A stretch of 15,474 nt of DNA from Thalassospiraceae bacterium (GTDB lineage: Bacteria > Pseudomonadota > Alphaproteobacteria > Rhodospirillales > Magnetovibrionaceae): assembly GCA_030637205.1 (NCBI GenBank), contig DAOVVL010000008.1:1-15474 (forward strand), written 5' to 3'. The notes under the pieces were generated by a model that was given only the letters and a program-made list of their open reading frames with translations, had not been told where the DNA came from and did not search any database. Both the position numbers and the translations under genes were made by a program. Within the stretch, counting starts at the first letter, position 1. Every line of letters starts with the position of its first letter. Below are positions 6,885-14,107 of the stretch, one piece after another.

Positions 6885-6908
6885 GTCCGCTTCTGACCCA
6901 AAGCAGAT
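6885..6908. repeat. Palindromic element, copy 3 (degenerate)
   Basis: GTCCGCTT at 6885-6892 keeps the full left consensus arm. The right arm AAGCAGAT (6901-6908) has two changes from AAGCGGAC. The loop CTGACCCA-like spacing equals that of the copies near 5.9 kb. Confidence 0.4.
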
Positions 6909-7022
6909 ATTTCTAAAAGACGGGGACTCTTTGTGGGGCCTGGCTTGTTAAATCATTCCACCAGCGCGTTTGGGCGCCAAAGTTTCTATGAGGAGGCCCC
7001 ACATCAGACGGCGAAGCCTCCC

Positions 7023-7060
7023 AATGGCTTTACCGGCTTCGTGAAGCCGGTAAAGCCATT
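7023..7060. repeat. Perfect 18-base inverted repeat with a 2-base loop
   Basis: AATGGCTTTACCGGCTTC (7023-7040) and its exact reverse complement (7043-7060) are separated by GT. There is no T-run on either side, so a simple terminator is not indicated. It lies about 135 bases beyond the gabD-like stop and could limit read-through or protect the 3' end of that mRNA. The rest of 6912-7194 shows no gene I can support. Confidence 0.8.
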
Positions 7061-7194
7061 AACACTTATCAATATAAAGCTGATCGGAATGCTATTCCCA
7101 TCTCAACTCCGGAGCATATAAGCGTTGCAAGAGGACGAGGGAATCGCGGCGCTAACGGGATGGCAGCGTACAAAAGGCGTCAGTAGAAAGATTA

Positions 7195-8661
7195 CTAAAT
7201 GCCGCCCATGCACAAATATTTAACCTCTAAATATTCATCCAAACCGTAGTGCGACCCTTCACGGCCCAAACCACTTTCCTTAATACCACCAAACGGGGCA
7301 ACCTCGGTTGAGATAATGCCCTCATTGATCCCGACCATCCCCGCTTCAAGCGCTTCCGCCACCCGCCAAATTCGGCCGATGTCGCGGCTATAGAAATAGG
7401 ACACCAGGCCGAATTCGGTGTCATTGGCTAGGGCGATGGCTTCATCATCGGTCTTGAACCGGAAGATCGGCGACAAGGGGCCAAAGGTTTCTTCGCTTGC
7501 GACCAACATATCCGTGGTCATATCGACCATAACGGTGGGTTCGAAGAACGTGCCACCCAAGGAGTGCTGTTTGCCGCCGAGCACGACCCGTCCGCCTTTG
7601 GAAATCGCATCTTCGATGTGGCGTTCAACTTTTTCAAAAGCCGCCTGGTTGATCAGCGGGCCTTGTTGTGTCTCGCCTTCCAACCCCGGTCCAACTCTCA
7701 TCTCGGATACGGCCGCAACCAGCCGCTCAACGAACGCATCATAGATCCCGTCCTGTACCAAGATGCGATTTGCGCAAACACAAGTCTGGCCCGTGTTACG
7801 ATACTTCGACGCCATCGCACCGGCGACGGCCGCATCCACATCCGCGTCATCAAACACGATAAAGGGCGCGTTGCCACCAAGCTCCATGCTGACCTTCTTG
7901 ACCGTATCGGCGGACTGGCGTAGCAAGATTTTTCCGGTCGGGGTCGAGCCGGTGAAGGAGACCTTGCGAACCAGGGCATTGCCCGTCATTTCTCCGCCCA
8001 CTTTGGGGGCATTTTGTTTCGAACAAGTCACGACACTCAAAAGCCCATCGGGCAAGCCGGCCCGTTGCGCCAAGACACATAGCGCCAAGGCCGACAACGG
8101 CGTATCTTCGGCAGGCTTCACAACCACCGGGCACCCGGCGGCAAGCGCCGGCGCCACCTTGCGGGTGATCATGGCGATGGGAAAATTCCACGGGGTGATG
8201 GCGGCCACGACGCCGACGGGTTGTTTGATCACAACGATCCGTTTATCGCCGGTGTGTGCGGGAATGACATCGCCGTAAGCGCGTTTTCCCTCTTCTGCAA
8301 ACCATTCGACAAAGCTTGCGCCGTAGGCGACTTCGCCTTTTGATTCTGCCAAGGGCTTACCCTGCTCTGCCGTCATCAAGGTCGCCAGGTCGTCCTGCGC
8401 CGCCATCATCAGGTCAAACCAACGGCGCAAAACCTGTGCACGCTCTTTCGCACTTTTTGCGCGCCATGCCCCCCAAGCGGCGTGCGCCCCACCAATGGCT
8501 TGCTTGGTTTCGGCATCCCCCATATCAGGAACCGTTGCCACAACGTCGCCGTTTGCGGGGTTGGTGACTGCCATAGTCGCGCCGTCTAAAGCGTCAACCC
8601 AGCTGCCGTTGATGAACGCTTGGGTTTTAAGTAATTCTTGATCCTTGAGGAGCAATGACAT
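7195..8661 (-). CDS. gabD: NAD(P)-dependent succinate-semialdehyde dehydrogenase-like aldehyde dehydrogenase
   Basis: The 488-residue protein is full length for the ALDH superfamily and closest in style to GabD, which oxidises succinate semialdehyde to succinate. Key elements are ITPWNFPIAM and KPAEDTPLSALAL in the cofactor domain, FTGSTPTGK, the general base E260 in MELGGNAP, and the catalytic cysteine C294 in NTGQTCVCANR. The CxC pair (C294, C296) corresponds to the redox-sensitive pair known in human SSADH. The C-terminal PFGGIKESGLGREGS loop is typical. ATG 8661 has AAGGA 9 bases upstream. It follows livF by 89 bases on the same strand and is probably the last gene of the transporter operon, oxidising an aldehyde derived from the imported compound. 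Glutarate-semialdehyde or another aldehyde is also possible. Confidence 0.9.
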   Translation of the reverse strand: MSLLLKDQELLKTQAFINGSWVDALDGATMAVTNPANGDVVATVPDMGDAETKQAIGGAHAAWGAWRAKSAKERAQVLRRWFDLMMAAQDDLATLMTAEQGKPLAESKGEVAYGASFVEWFAEEGKRAYGDVIPAHTGDKRIVVIKQPVGVVAAITPWNFPIAMITRKVAPALAAGCPVVVKPAEDTPLSALALCVLAQRAGLPDGLLSVVTCSKQNAPKVGGEMTGNALVRKVSFTGSTPTGKILLRQSADTVKKVSMELGGNAPFIVFDDADVDAAVAGAMASKYRNTGQTCVCANRILVQDGIYDAFVERLVAAVSEMRVGPGLEGETQQGPLINQAAFEKVERHIEDAISKGGRVVLGGKQHSLGGTFFEPTVMVDMTTDMLVASEETFGPLSPIFRFKTDDEAIALANDTEFGLVSYFYSRDIGRIWRVAEALEAGMVGINEGIISTEVAPFGGIKESGLGREGSHYGLDEYLEVKYLCMGGI

Positions 8662-8720
8662 GGTCGTAATTCCTTATTATGAAAAGCCGCTACGGATGGT
8701 TTTTAGCCTCGTAACAGTGT

Positions 8721-8729
8721 GGGGGGGGG
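8721..8729. repeat. Run of nine G in the livF-gabD spacer
   Basis: An uninterrupted G9 tract lies in the 89-base spacer between livF and the gabD-like gene. On the transcribed strand it is C9, about 60 bases before the gabD start. No other feature is visible in the spacer. Confidence 0.8.
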
Positions 8730-8750
8730 CAAGCGTGAATCGCGTGCCAC

Positions 8751-9398
8751 TTATTTACTGTTCGCAAGCGAGCCACGCTCAATCACATAACTCCGGTCAA
8801 GAAGCTCGGCGATGTGTGCGTCGTTGGACTCGGCAATGAGAATGGAAACTCCTTCTTTTTTTAGGTCGGCGAGGATTTCACACATCCGCTGCACCAGAAC
8901 GGGGGCAATTCCTTCGGTCGGTTCGTCAAGAAGCAATAGATTCTGGCCCACCATCAACGCGCGTGCCAAGGCAACCAATTTTTGCTGTCCCCCGGACAAC
9001 GAGGTCGCGGCACGCTGGCGAAATTCCATACATTCCGGGATGATTTTGTATATCCACTGCAGCCGATCCTCATACTCGGGGATATCTGTTGACCAAACGG
9101 GCAACAGGATATTCTGCTCAGCCGTCATCTCTGGTACAAGGCGTCGGTCCTCTGGCATATAGCCAATACCCATATGCGCGCGACGATGCCCCGGCAGCGT
9201 CTGCAAGCTGGCCTGATCGAATTGAATAGAGCCGCTTTTCGCCGCTAAAAGCCCCATAATAGAACGCATCAACGTGGTTTTCCCGGCACCATTACGCCCA
9301 ATCAGGCCAACGATTTCTCCTGACTCAAGATTGAATTGGATTTGCCGCAGAATGGGTATGTTTGAAATGTCGACATCAAGACCTTCAACCGTCAGCAT
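8751..9398 (-). CDS. livF: Branched-chain amino acid-type ABC transporter ATP-binding protein LivF
   Basis: This 215-residue protein is one of the two nucleotide-binding subunits of a HAAT-type importer. Walker A is GRNGAGKT (34-41), the signature LSGGQ is 133-137, Walker B LLLLDEP is 153-159 followed by TEGIAP, a LivF hallmark. At the switch (H-loop) position it reads ESN rather than the LivF-typical EQN, and there is no histidine. It is slightly shorter than the usual 230-240 residues. It begins 3 bases after livG and needs LivG, LivH and LivM to form the membrane complex. The substrate may not be leucine; this transporter class also carries amides, urea, polar amino acids and aromatic acids. 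Confidence 0.93.
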   Translation of the reverse strand: MLTVEGLDVDISNIPILRQIQFNLESGEIVGLIGRNGAGKTTLMRSIMGLLAAKSGSIQFDQASLQTLPGHRRAHMGIGYMPEDRRLVPEMTAEQNILLPVWSTDIPEYEDRLQWIYKIIPECMEFRQRAATSLSGGQQKLVALARALMVGQNLLLLDEPTEGIAPVLVQRMCEILADLKKEGVSILIAESNDAHIAELLDRSYVIERGSLANSK

Positions 9399-9401
9399 GA
9401 T

Positions 9402-10181
9402 TTACGCCCCTTTCTTTGCATGGGGGTGGCTGGTGCCGATGACGTACTCTTGAACCTTGGGGTCAGCGAGGGCTTCGGTCGGCGATTCATCGCAAATGAT
9501 TTCGCCCTGATAAAAGGCGATGACCCGGCTGACGTAGCGCTCAACAATTTCCATGTCATGTTCAATGAAAAGCACCGTAACGTTGTCCTCGCGTAACGGG
9601 GTCATCACAATATCCATAAGATCAAATTTTTCTTCGACGCTGATGCCGCTGGTGGGTTCATCGAGCAAAAGAATACGCGGCTTACTGATCACTGCCATGG
9701 CGATGTCCAAAAGCTTACGCACCCCTTGAGAAAGGGTGCCAGCCGTGTGATCACGATGTTGTGCAATCTGATAACGTTCGAGAACATCATTACACTTCGA
9801 TACCAGTTCAGGTCGCATCATTTGCCGCAAAGCACCCAATCCGGTGTTGCTGGCAATTGCCAGAGCCGTGAGGATGTTTTCTTCAACGGTCATGGTCGAG
9901 AACACTTGAGAAACTTGGAACGAACGCGAAATGCCCGCCTGCGTTACCTTGCGCGGCGGCAAGCCGATCATCTCGCGTCCTTCAAACTGGATACTGCCGG
10001 CGCTTGGCGTTAGATACCCCGTCACCATATTGACGAACGTTGTCTTACCAGCCCCATTTGCACCGATGATGCCAATGATTTCACCCGGCTGAACATCAAT
10101 GTTGATATTGCTCGCGGCAACAACAGCACCAAACGTCTTTTCCAGACCTTCGACCTTCAAGATGGGGGAAGAGTCAGTCAT
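9402..10181 (-). CDS. livG: Branched-chain amino acid-type ABC transporter ATP-binding protein LivG
   Basis: I start the 259-residue protein at ATG 10181 (MTDSSPILKVEGL), which overlaps the livM stop as ATGA. The frame is open to 10292, but that stretch lies in livM. Walker A GANGAGKT is 40-47, Walker B RILLLDEP 169-176, and the switch histidine H208 lies in IEHDME. The signature reads LSQG (150-153) instead of LSGG or LSYG. The Q-loop region GISRSFQVSQVFSTMTVEEN and the C-terminal DPKVQEYVIG are typical of LivG. It pairs with LivF, which has a canonical LSGGQ, to form the ATPase dimer at the inner membrane. Confidence 0.94.
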   Translation of the reverse strand: MTDSSPILKVEGLEKTFGAVVAASNINIDVQPGEIIGIIGANGAGKTTFVNMVTGYLTPSAGSIQFEGREMIGLPPRKVTQAGISRSFQVSQVFSTMTVEENILTALAIASNTGLGALRQMMRPELVSKCNDVLERYQIAQHRDHTAGTLSQGVRKLLDIAMAVISKPRILLLDEPTSGISVEEKFDLMDIVMTPLREDNVTVLFIEHDMEIVERYVSRVIAFYQGEIICDESPTEALADPKVQEYVIGTSHPHAKKGA

Positions 10182-11113
10182 GATTTTTTCCCAACAACTT
10201 TTTCGATCACACTCCACACCCCTCCAGGCAGGAACAGGATGATCGTTAGCAACGTGCCGCCGACGATTAACTGCCACGCGTGTGGTGCCCATTCGAAGGC
10301 ATACGTGCGTAAAAGCTCGAACACGACGGAACCAATGAACGGAGCAATAACACTGCCCGGTCCCGATAGAATGGTGATGAAGACCAACTCGCCGGAAGCC
10401 GTCCAGTTGACCATTGAGTCCGGATCAACTTGGCCCAACGCCATCGCCATCAGGCACCCCGCAGCCCCGGCAAGAACGGCAGACAAGACATATTTTACAT
10501 GCACGGCATTGGCGACGGAGAGGCCGAGATATTCGACCCGCACCTCGTTGTCACGAATAGCCGTTGTCATCCACCCCAACGTGGAATTCAAATACATTTG
10601 AACCGCGACAGCACAAATCGCACACACGACGCAGATAAAAACAAACAGCGGGTATTTTCCGTCAGGGGCAAACCCGAAGAACGTCGGCGCCGAGATACTA
10701 AACCCGTCCGTCGATCCCAGCGCTTCGGTTTTTACGATAATGCCGTACAGAACCATCGACAGCGCGAGAGAGAGCATGGCAAAGAAGATGTCGCGATAGT
10801 TACGCAGGACGAAACCCACAATCCAGCCAATTACGCCAGACACGAGAACGGCGCCCACCAATCGCAGGAACACATCGCTCACGCCCAGATTAATGTCGAG
10901 TAGCGCTACCGTGTAGGCACCAAGCCCAAAGTAAAATGCATGACCAAACGAGATGAGGCCAGTCCGCCACAAAACCAAAAGTCCCAGAACGGCGAGAGCG
11001 CGTGCAAACCCGAACATCAACTGGTTCATAATCCAGTCGGGGATGAAATAGCCGGCCACGGCGCACGCAAACAACGCAATTACAACAATGCTGGAAGTTC
11101 GGTCAAAGAACAT
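10178..11113 (-). CDS. livM: Branched-chain amino acid-type ABC transporter permease LivM
   Basis: The protein has 311 residues when started at ATG 11113 (MFFDRTSSIVV), one base after the livH stop. The frame continues to 11173, but inside livH. It is strongly hydrophobic, with roughly nine to ten membrane segments. It carries the family signature GLISFGHAFYFGLGAY (ISFGHA at 54-59) and the cytoplasmic coupling region TAIRDNEVRVEYLGLSVANAVHVKY that contacts the ATPases. A usual GGxGTxxGP motif appears as LSGPGSVIAPFIGS. Its last codons overlap livG. With LivH it forms the translocation path in the inner membrane. Confidence 0.94.
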   Translation of the reverse strand: MFFDRTSSIVVIALFACAVAGYFIPDWIMNQLMFGFARALAVLGLLVLWRTGLISFGHAFYFGLGAYTVALLDINLGVSDVFLRLVGAVLVSGVIGWIVGFVLRNYRDIFFAMLSLALSMVLYGIIVKTEALGSTDGFSISAPTFFGFAPDGKYPLFVFICVVCAICAVAVQMYLNSTLGWMTTAIRDNEVRVEYLGLSVANAVHVKYVLSAVLAGAAGCLMAMALGQVDPDSMVNWTASGELVFITILSGPGSVIAPFIGSVVFELLRTYAFEWAPHAWQLIVGGTLLTIILFLPGGVWSVIEKVVGKKS

Positions 11114-11114
11114 A

Positions 11115-12011
11115 TCAGATTTTCCGTACTTTAGCTGGGGCAAACAGGCCTTCCGGGCGGAAAACCAAAACAACTGCCATCACCGCAAAGATCACGAACA
11201 GTTCGATTTGTGGGAATTCGTGCACAGAAATGGCACGCAATAAGCCAATTAAAATCGAGCCAATCAGGGCGCCTGGGATAGATCCCATGCCGCCAATTAC
11301 AACGACGGCAAATGACAACACAATCACCTCGCCGCCTAATCCGGGGGCGACAGAAACCGTCGGTGCAATATAGGCGCCGCCAAGTGCCCCTAAGGCTGTT
11401 CCGCCGATGAACGTGACGGTATAAACCATGGGAACATTGATCCCCATCGACACGCTCATTTCCCGATCAAAGATAACGGCTTTAAGAATGTTACCCCACT
11501 TCGTGCGGTTGAGGCCGTACCAGCAGCCGGCGGCAACAAGGGTGGAAACAAGAATCAAAGAAAGGCCGTAGACGTCGCGGGTGATACCACCGACCTCCAC
11601 GGATTCAAGATACGCCATTGGCTGGTAGGCGAAATACGGATCTACCCCGAAAACCAGCAAAATGACGTCTTCAAGAACGAGGAATAAACCGAAGGTCGCT
11701 AAGATGATAACGACTTCGTCGCGGCCATACATAAAGCGCAGCAGGCCCCGTTCAATGATAAAGCCGAGCACCAATCCGACGGCGATGGCCGACGCAAAAA
11801 TAATGACGAAGCCAAAGGCGTCCGGCCAACCCATGTCGGAGAATTTGCCGATAAAGAAAGCTGACGTATATGCCCCCCAAGCATAAAAACTGCCGTGGGC
11901 GACATTCAGGATCTTCATCACGCCGAAGATGATCGTCAGACCAACAGACACTATAACGAGATACGATGAATATTGCAGACCATTTAGCAAGTTGGTTATG
12001 AACGTCTCCAT
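11115..12011 (-). CDS. livH: Branched-chain amino acid-type ABC transporter permease LivH
   Basis: The 298-residue permease begins at ATG 12011, preceded by GGGTGAG about 8 bases upstream. About eight hydrophobic segments are visible. The signature NVAHGSFYAWGAY (36-48), the coupling helix region NILKAVIFDREMSVSMGIN and the GGMGSIPGALIGS motif near the C-terminus are characteristic of LivH. It partners LivM in a heterodimeric channel. It lies 107 bases downstream of the binding-protein gene; a strong hairpin in that gap probably makes the permease transcript less abundant than that of the binding protein. Confidence 0.94.
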   Translation of the reverse strand: METFITNLLNGLQYSSYLVIVSVGLTIIFGVMKILNVAHGSFYAWGAYTSAFFIGKFSDMGWPDAFGFVIIFASAIAVGLVLGFIIERGLLRFMYGRDEVVIILATFGLFLVLEDVILLVFGVDPYFAYQPMAYLESVEVGGITRDVYGLSLILVSTLVAAGCWYGLNRTKWGNILKAVIFDREMSVSMGINVPMVYTVTFIGGTALGALGGAYIAPTVSVAPGLGGEVIVLSFAVVVIGGMGSIPGALIGSILIGLLRAISVHEFPQIELFVIFAVMAVVLVFRPEGLFAPAKVRKI

Positions 12012-12078
12012 AATGTGTGCTCACCCTTAGTTAGGAATCAAAAAATAAAGTGCTAGCAATAGCTTTAATAGGCAAAGA

Positions 12079-12101
12079 GGGGCGGCGCTCTGCGCCGCCC
12101 C
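12079..12101 (-). terminator. Strong GC hairpin between binding protein and livH (attenuator or processing hairpin)
   Basis: GGGGCGGCGC (12079-12088) and GCGCCGCCCC (12092-12101) are perfect 10-base arms around a 3-base loop. On the transcribed strand only TCTTT follows, so termination is likely partial. Such hairpins often stabilise binding-protein mRNA and reduce read-through into permease genes. Confidence 0.65.
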
Positions 12102-12118
12102 ACCTCAGAGCCGAAATG

Positions 12119-13441
12119 CTAGCTGCACGTCGCACCTTTCATACCGCCCTTAATCCAGTCAACGGAGGTGACACCGTCTGGCGGCATCACACACTTGGCT
12201 GGGAAGAACTTAACATCGGTGAGTGCCGGTTCGCCCGCTTCATTATTGTAACGGGTAATACCATAAGCAGCCTCGGTAATGGCCTGATGTCCATTACCCA
12301 ATGCCATGTCGACGGTCGTTGAAAAGGATTCGAACGTAGCCCCTTTCAATGCCGCAACAACCTGCTCCTGCGTTGGAGCCATGCCTGCGCTTGCCGCCGC
12401 TTTGTCGTAAGCAACCTTAGTGGCGAGAATAGACTGGGCATAATGATAGGCTGGGCCCGACGGATAAGTGCCGTAGCGATCTTTAAAGGCATTGATGAAC
12501 CAAGTGTTCAGCGCCGTTTTACGATCACGAACAAGGATGCCGTACGGGCCACGGTCACCAAGGATAATATTGTCCGGCATCCGCTTACCCAATCGGTAAG
12601 ATGCCGCACCACCGACCGTCAAGACGGCTGTCTTCTTCTTGAACAAACCGCGTGCCCCGCCTTGAATTACAAACGCTTCCAGATCGCCGCCCCAGAAGCT
12701 GGAATGCACCAGTTCGGACTTGTCGAGCGACAATGCCGAAATTTCTGTGCCATATTGACCGGCAAAGATTTTCGGAAACTGCAGTTTTTCTGACGCTTTC
12801 GCGGAAGAATTGCGTGTTTGTAGCGTCAGATCAAAATCACGCCAGGAGTCTTGCCCCCAGGAGTAGTTCTGATTGATGCCGGTGTAGCCTTTAAGGTTTG
12901 GGAACTTGTCCGCAACATAATGTGCTGCCGCAATGTTGTCGGCGGTTGCATGGGACATGCTCCGGAAGACGTAACTCCGTGGACTTTCTTCAAAAATACG
13001 CGGTGTTCCGCAAGTCGAAAAGATGGTCAGCGTTTTTAATTCGTCGGCGACCGGCGACAGCGCAATGCAGTTGCCCGATCCCACATAGCCGATAACGACG
13101 TTTACGCCGCGCTTTTGAACGAGATTGCGATATTCAGCGACCTGTTTGGTCGCGCCACCGGATTCGTCAAAGAATATGCCTTCTGCCGTCGCGCCGCCAA
13201 AGCCTTTAGCCGCATAAGGTGCTGGCAGCTTTCCGGCGTTGATCGCATCAATGACCAATTCGGCACCGTTACGCCCCGGCACGCCAAACGGGCCTGCTGC
13301 TCCGCCAGACAAGAAAGCCGCAACGGCAATCTTGATGGTGTCTTGCTTGGTGGCGTCTTGTGCTTGAGCCGCTCCACCCGAAATGGCTATGGCGGAAACT
13401 GCGGCAAGCCCCACCCCCCTGATAAGCTTCTTCGTAAGCAT
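12119..13441 (-). CDS. Periplasmic substrate-binding protein of the HAAT ABC transporter (Peripla_BP_6, LivJ-like)
   Basis: The 440-residue protein begins with a clear Sec signal peptide (KK, hydrophobic 6-24, AQA cleavage after residue 27). A mature type I binding fold follows, starting DTIKIAVAAFLSGGAAGPFGVPGRNG, the family's usual opening. VVIGYVGSGNCIALSPVADE and TIFSTCGTPRIFEESPRSYVFR mark the hinge and ligand pocket. Four cysteines are visible (in GNC, STC, AKC, ATC), possibly forming disulfides. It is longer than E. coli LivJ (about 367 aa), nearer to the amide/aromatic-acid or urea branch, so the ligand need not be leucine. AAGGGAG lies 6 bases before ATG 13441. It is the first gene of the liv-gabD operon and delivers the ligand to LivHM. 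Confidence 0.92.
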   Translation of the reverse strand: MLTKKLIRGVGLAAVSAIAISGGAAQAQDATKQDTIKIAVAAFLSGGAAGPFGVPGRNGAELVIDAINAGKLPAPYAAKGFGGATAEGIFFDESGGATKQVAEYRNLVQKRGVNVVIGYVGSGNCIALSPVADELKTLTIFSTCGTPRIFEESPRSYVFRSMSHATADNIAAAHYVADKFPNLKGYTGINQNYSWGQDSWRDFDLTLQTRNSSAKASEKLQFPKIFAGQYGTEISALSLDKSELVHSSFWGGDLEAFVIQGGARGLFKKKTAVLTVGGAASYRLGKRMPDNIILGDRGPYGILVRDRKTALNTWFINAFKDRYGTYPSGPAYHYAQSILATKVAYDKAAASAGMAPTQEQVVAALKGATFESFSTTVDMALGNGHQAITEAAYGITRYNNEAGEPALTDVKFFPAKCVMPPDGVTSVDWIKGGMKGATCS

Positions 13442-13446
13442 AGCAA

Positions 13447-13454
13447 TTCTCCCT
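13447..13454 (-). promoter_or_regulatory. Shine-Dalgarno site of the binding-protein gene
   Basis: AAGGGAGA on the minus strand lies about 6 bases before ATG 13441, the best ribosome binding site of the operon, fitting high expression of the binding protein. Confidence 0.6.
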
Positions 13455-13500
13455 TAAATCGAAATCATTGTTTATCATTTGATAATTTGAAACAGGGGAT

Positions 13501-13529
13501 ATTAGCTATAACCCACAAAAAAAAGTCAA
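13501..13529 (-). promoter_or_regulatory. Candidate sigma-70 promoter of the liv operon
   Basis: On the minus strand TTGACT (13524-13529) and GCTAAT (13501-13506) are 17 bases apart, with a T-rich spacer. This would give a leader of roughly 50 bases. The surrounding 13480-13590 is very AT-rich and contains no supportable gene. Confidence 0.45.
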
Positions 13530-13656
13530 TGTTAAATGATCATACAAAAGGTATTAAATATGTTTATTCATTTTCTCTAATATAGAAATTGCCTCGTTAG
13601 CGGGAGCTCTACTTTGATGCGCTTAGCGGACGTGATATGGCCTCATACGATAATTC

Positions 13657-13690
13657 AAAAAAGCCGGACCCCTTTAAAGGGGCCCGGCTT
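13657..13690 (-). terminator. Rho-independent terminator behind tRNA-Ser fragment B
   Basis: AAGCCGGACCCC (13661-13672) and GGGGCCCGGCTT (13679-13690) pair with one mismatch around TTTAAA. On the minus strand the stem is followed by TTTTTT. It sits 6 bases beyond the CCA end of fragment B, where a tRNA terminator belongs, suggesting fragment B once ended, or ends, a real tRNA transcript. Confidence 0.8.
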
Positions 13691-13692
13691 TG

Positions 13693-13751
13693 AATTGGCG
13701 GACAGGGAGGGATTCGAACCCTCGGTACGGGTTTACCCCGCACGGCGGATT
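13693..13751 (-). repeat. tRNA-Ser(GCU) 3' fragment B (candidate attachment site)
   Basis: These 59 bases are identical to 14594-14652, covering the two AATT bases beyond, the encoded CCA, acceptor 3' strand, T arm, variable arm and the anticodon 3' stem. Identity stops immediately next to the anticodon (A of AGC on the + strand). The bases beyond cannot complete an anticodon stem, so this is a partial tRNA. A break at the anticodon loop is the usual crossover place for tRNA-targeting integrases. Confidence 0.8.
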
Positions 13752-13787
13752 TTCAAGAACCCTTCTGACACGCCGCAAACCTGAAAA

Positions 13788-14024
13788 TTATTTTGCAGAC
13801 TTCACGCGAATTTTATTTTGGTTCACCTTGCTACCATGTAACTTTTCAATGGCAACCATCGCTTCTTCCTCGAGTTCCATCTCGACAAAACCAAAGCCTT
13901 TTGAAGCACCGCTCTTGTCATCAAGGACAAGACTGCAGATTGTAACATTGCCATGTACTTTGAATAATTCTTCTAAATTATTTTCGCTAAAATCTCGTGG
14001 CAAGTTAAGGACAATCAGTTTCAT
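13788..14024 (-). CDS. Small RRM-domain RNA-binding protein
   Basis: The 78 residues form one RNA recognition motif and little else. RNP2 is LIVLNL (3-8) and RNP1 is KGFGFVEM (42-49), with aromatic F44 and F46 placed to stack on RNA bases. The order beta-alpha-beta-beta-alpha-beta is readable: NLEELFKVHG helix, VTICSLVLD strand, EEEAMVAIEKLHG helix, NKIRVKSAK last strand. ATG 14024 has CGGAG 5 bases upstream. Such single-RRM proteins are known in cyanobacteria and many proteobacteria, often cold-responsive, and their RNA targets are mostly unknown. It lies 83 bases downstream of the next gene on the same strand and sits between two tRNA-Ser 3' ends, suggesting it arrived by integration. Confidence 0.9.
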   Translation of the reverse strand: MKLIVLNLPRDFSENNLEELFKVHGNVTICSLVLDDKSGASKGFGFVEMELEEEAMVAIEKLHGSKVNQNKIRVKSAK

Positions 14025-14107
14025 TTAGGCTCCGATAAAAATAAAAGAGTGTGGCATTAAAGCGTCGTATCAGGATAAATCTTTAACGAAACCAAATCCG
14101 TTTCAAG

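Larger units (their letters stand above)
6675..13751. mobile_element. Possible integrated segment carrying liv-gabD, bounded by tRNA-Ser fragments A and B
   Basis: Fragments A and B share 50 identical bases in the same orientation at the two ends of this 7-kb stretch. Between them lie the 11-base repeat array and the liv-gabD operon. No integrase, transposase or phage gene is visible inside, so it may be a decayed or internally deleted island. Confidence 0.3.

Noticed and set aside
6933..7121. 62-residue open frame across the 18-base palindrome
   Set aside because: Its sequence (NGFTGFVKPVKP) is dictated by the inverted repeat. It has no ribosome binding site of note and resembles no family.
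10182..10292. N-terminal extension of LivG
   Set aside because: It lies within the 3' end of livM; ATG 10181 gives the standard LivG N-terminus and an ATGA overlap.
11114..11173. N-terminal extension of LivM
   Set aside because: It lies within the 3' end of livH; ATG 11113 directly after the livH stop is the natural start.
13693..13751. A third functional tRNA-Ser gene
   Set aside because: Sequence beyond the anticodon cannot form an anticodon stem or D arm.
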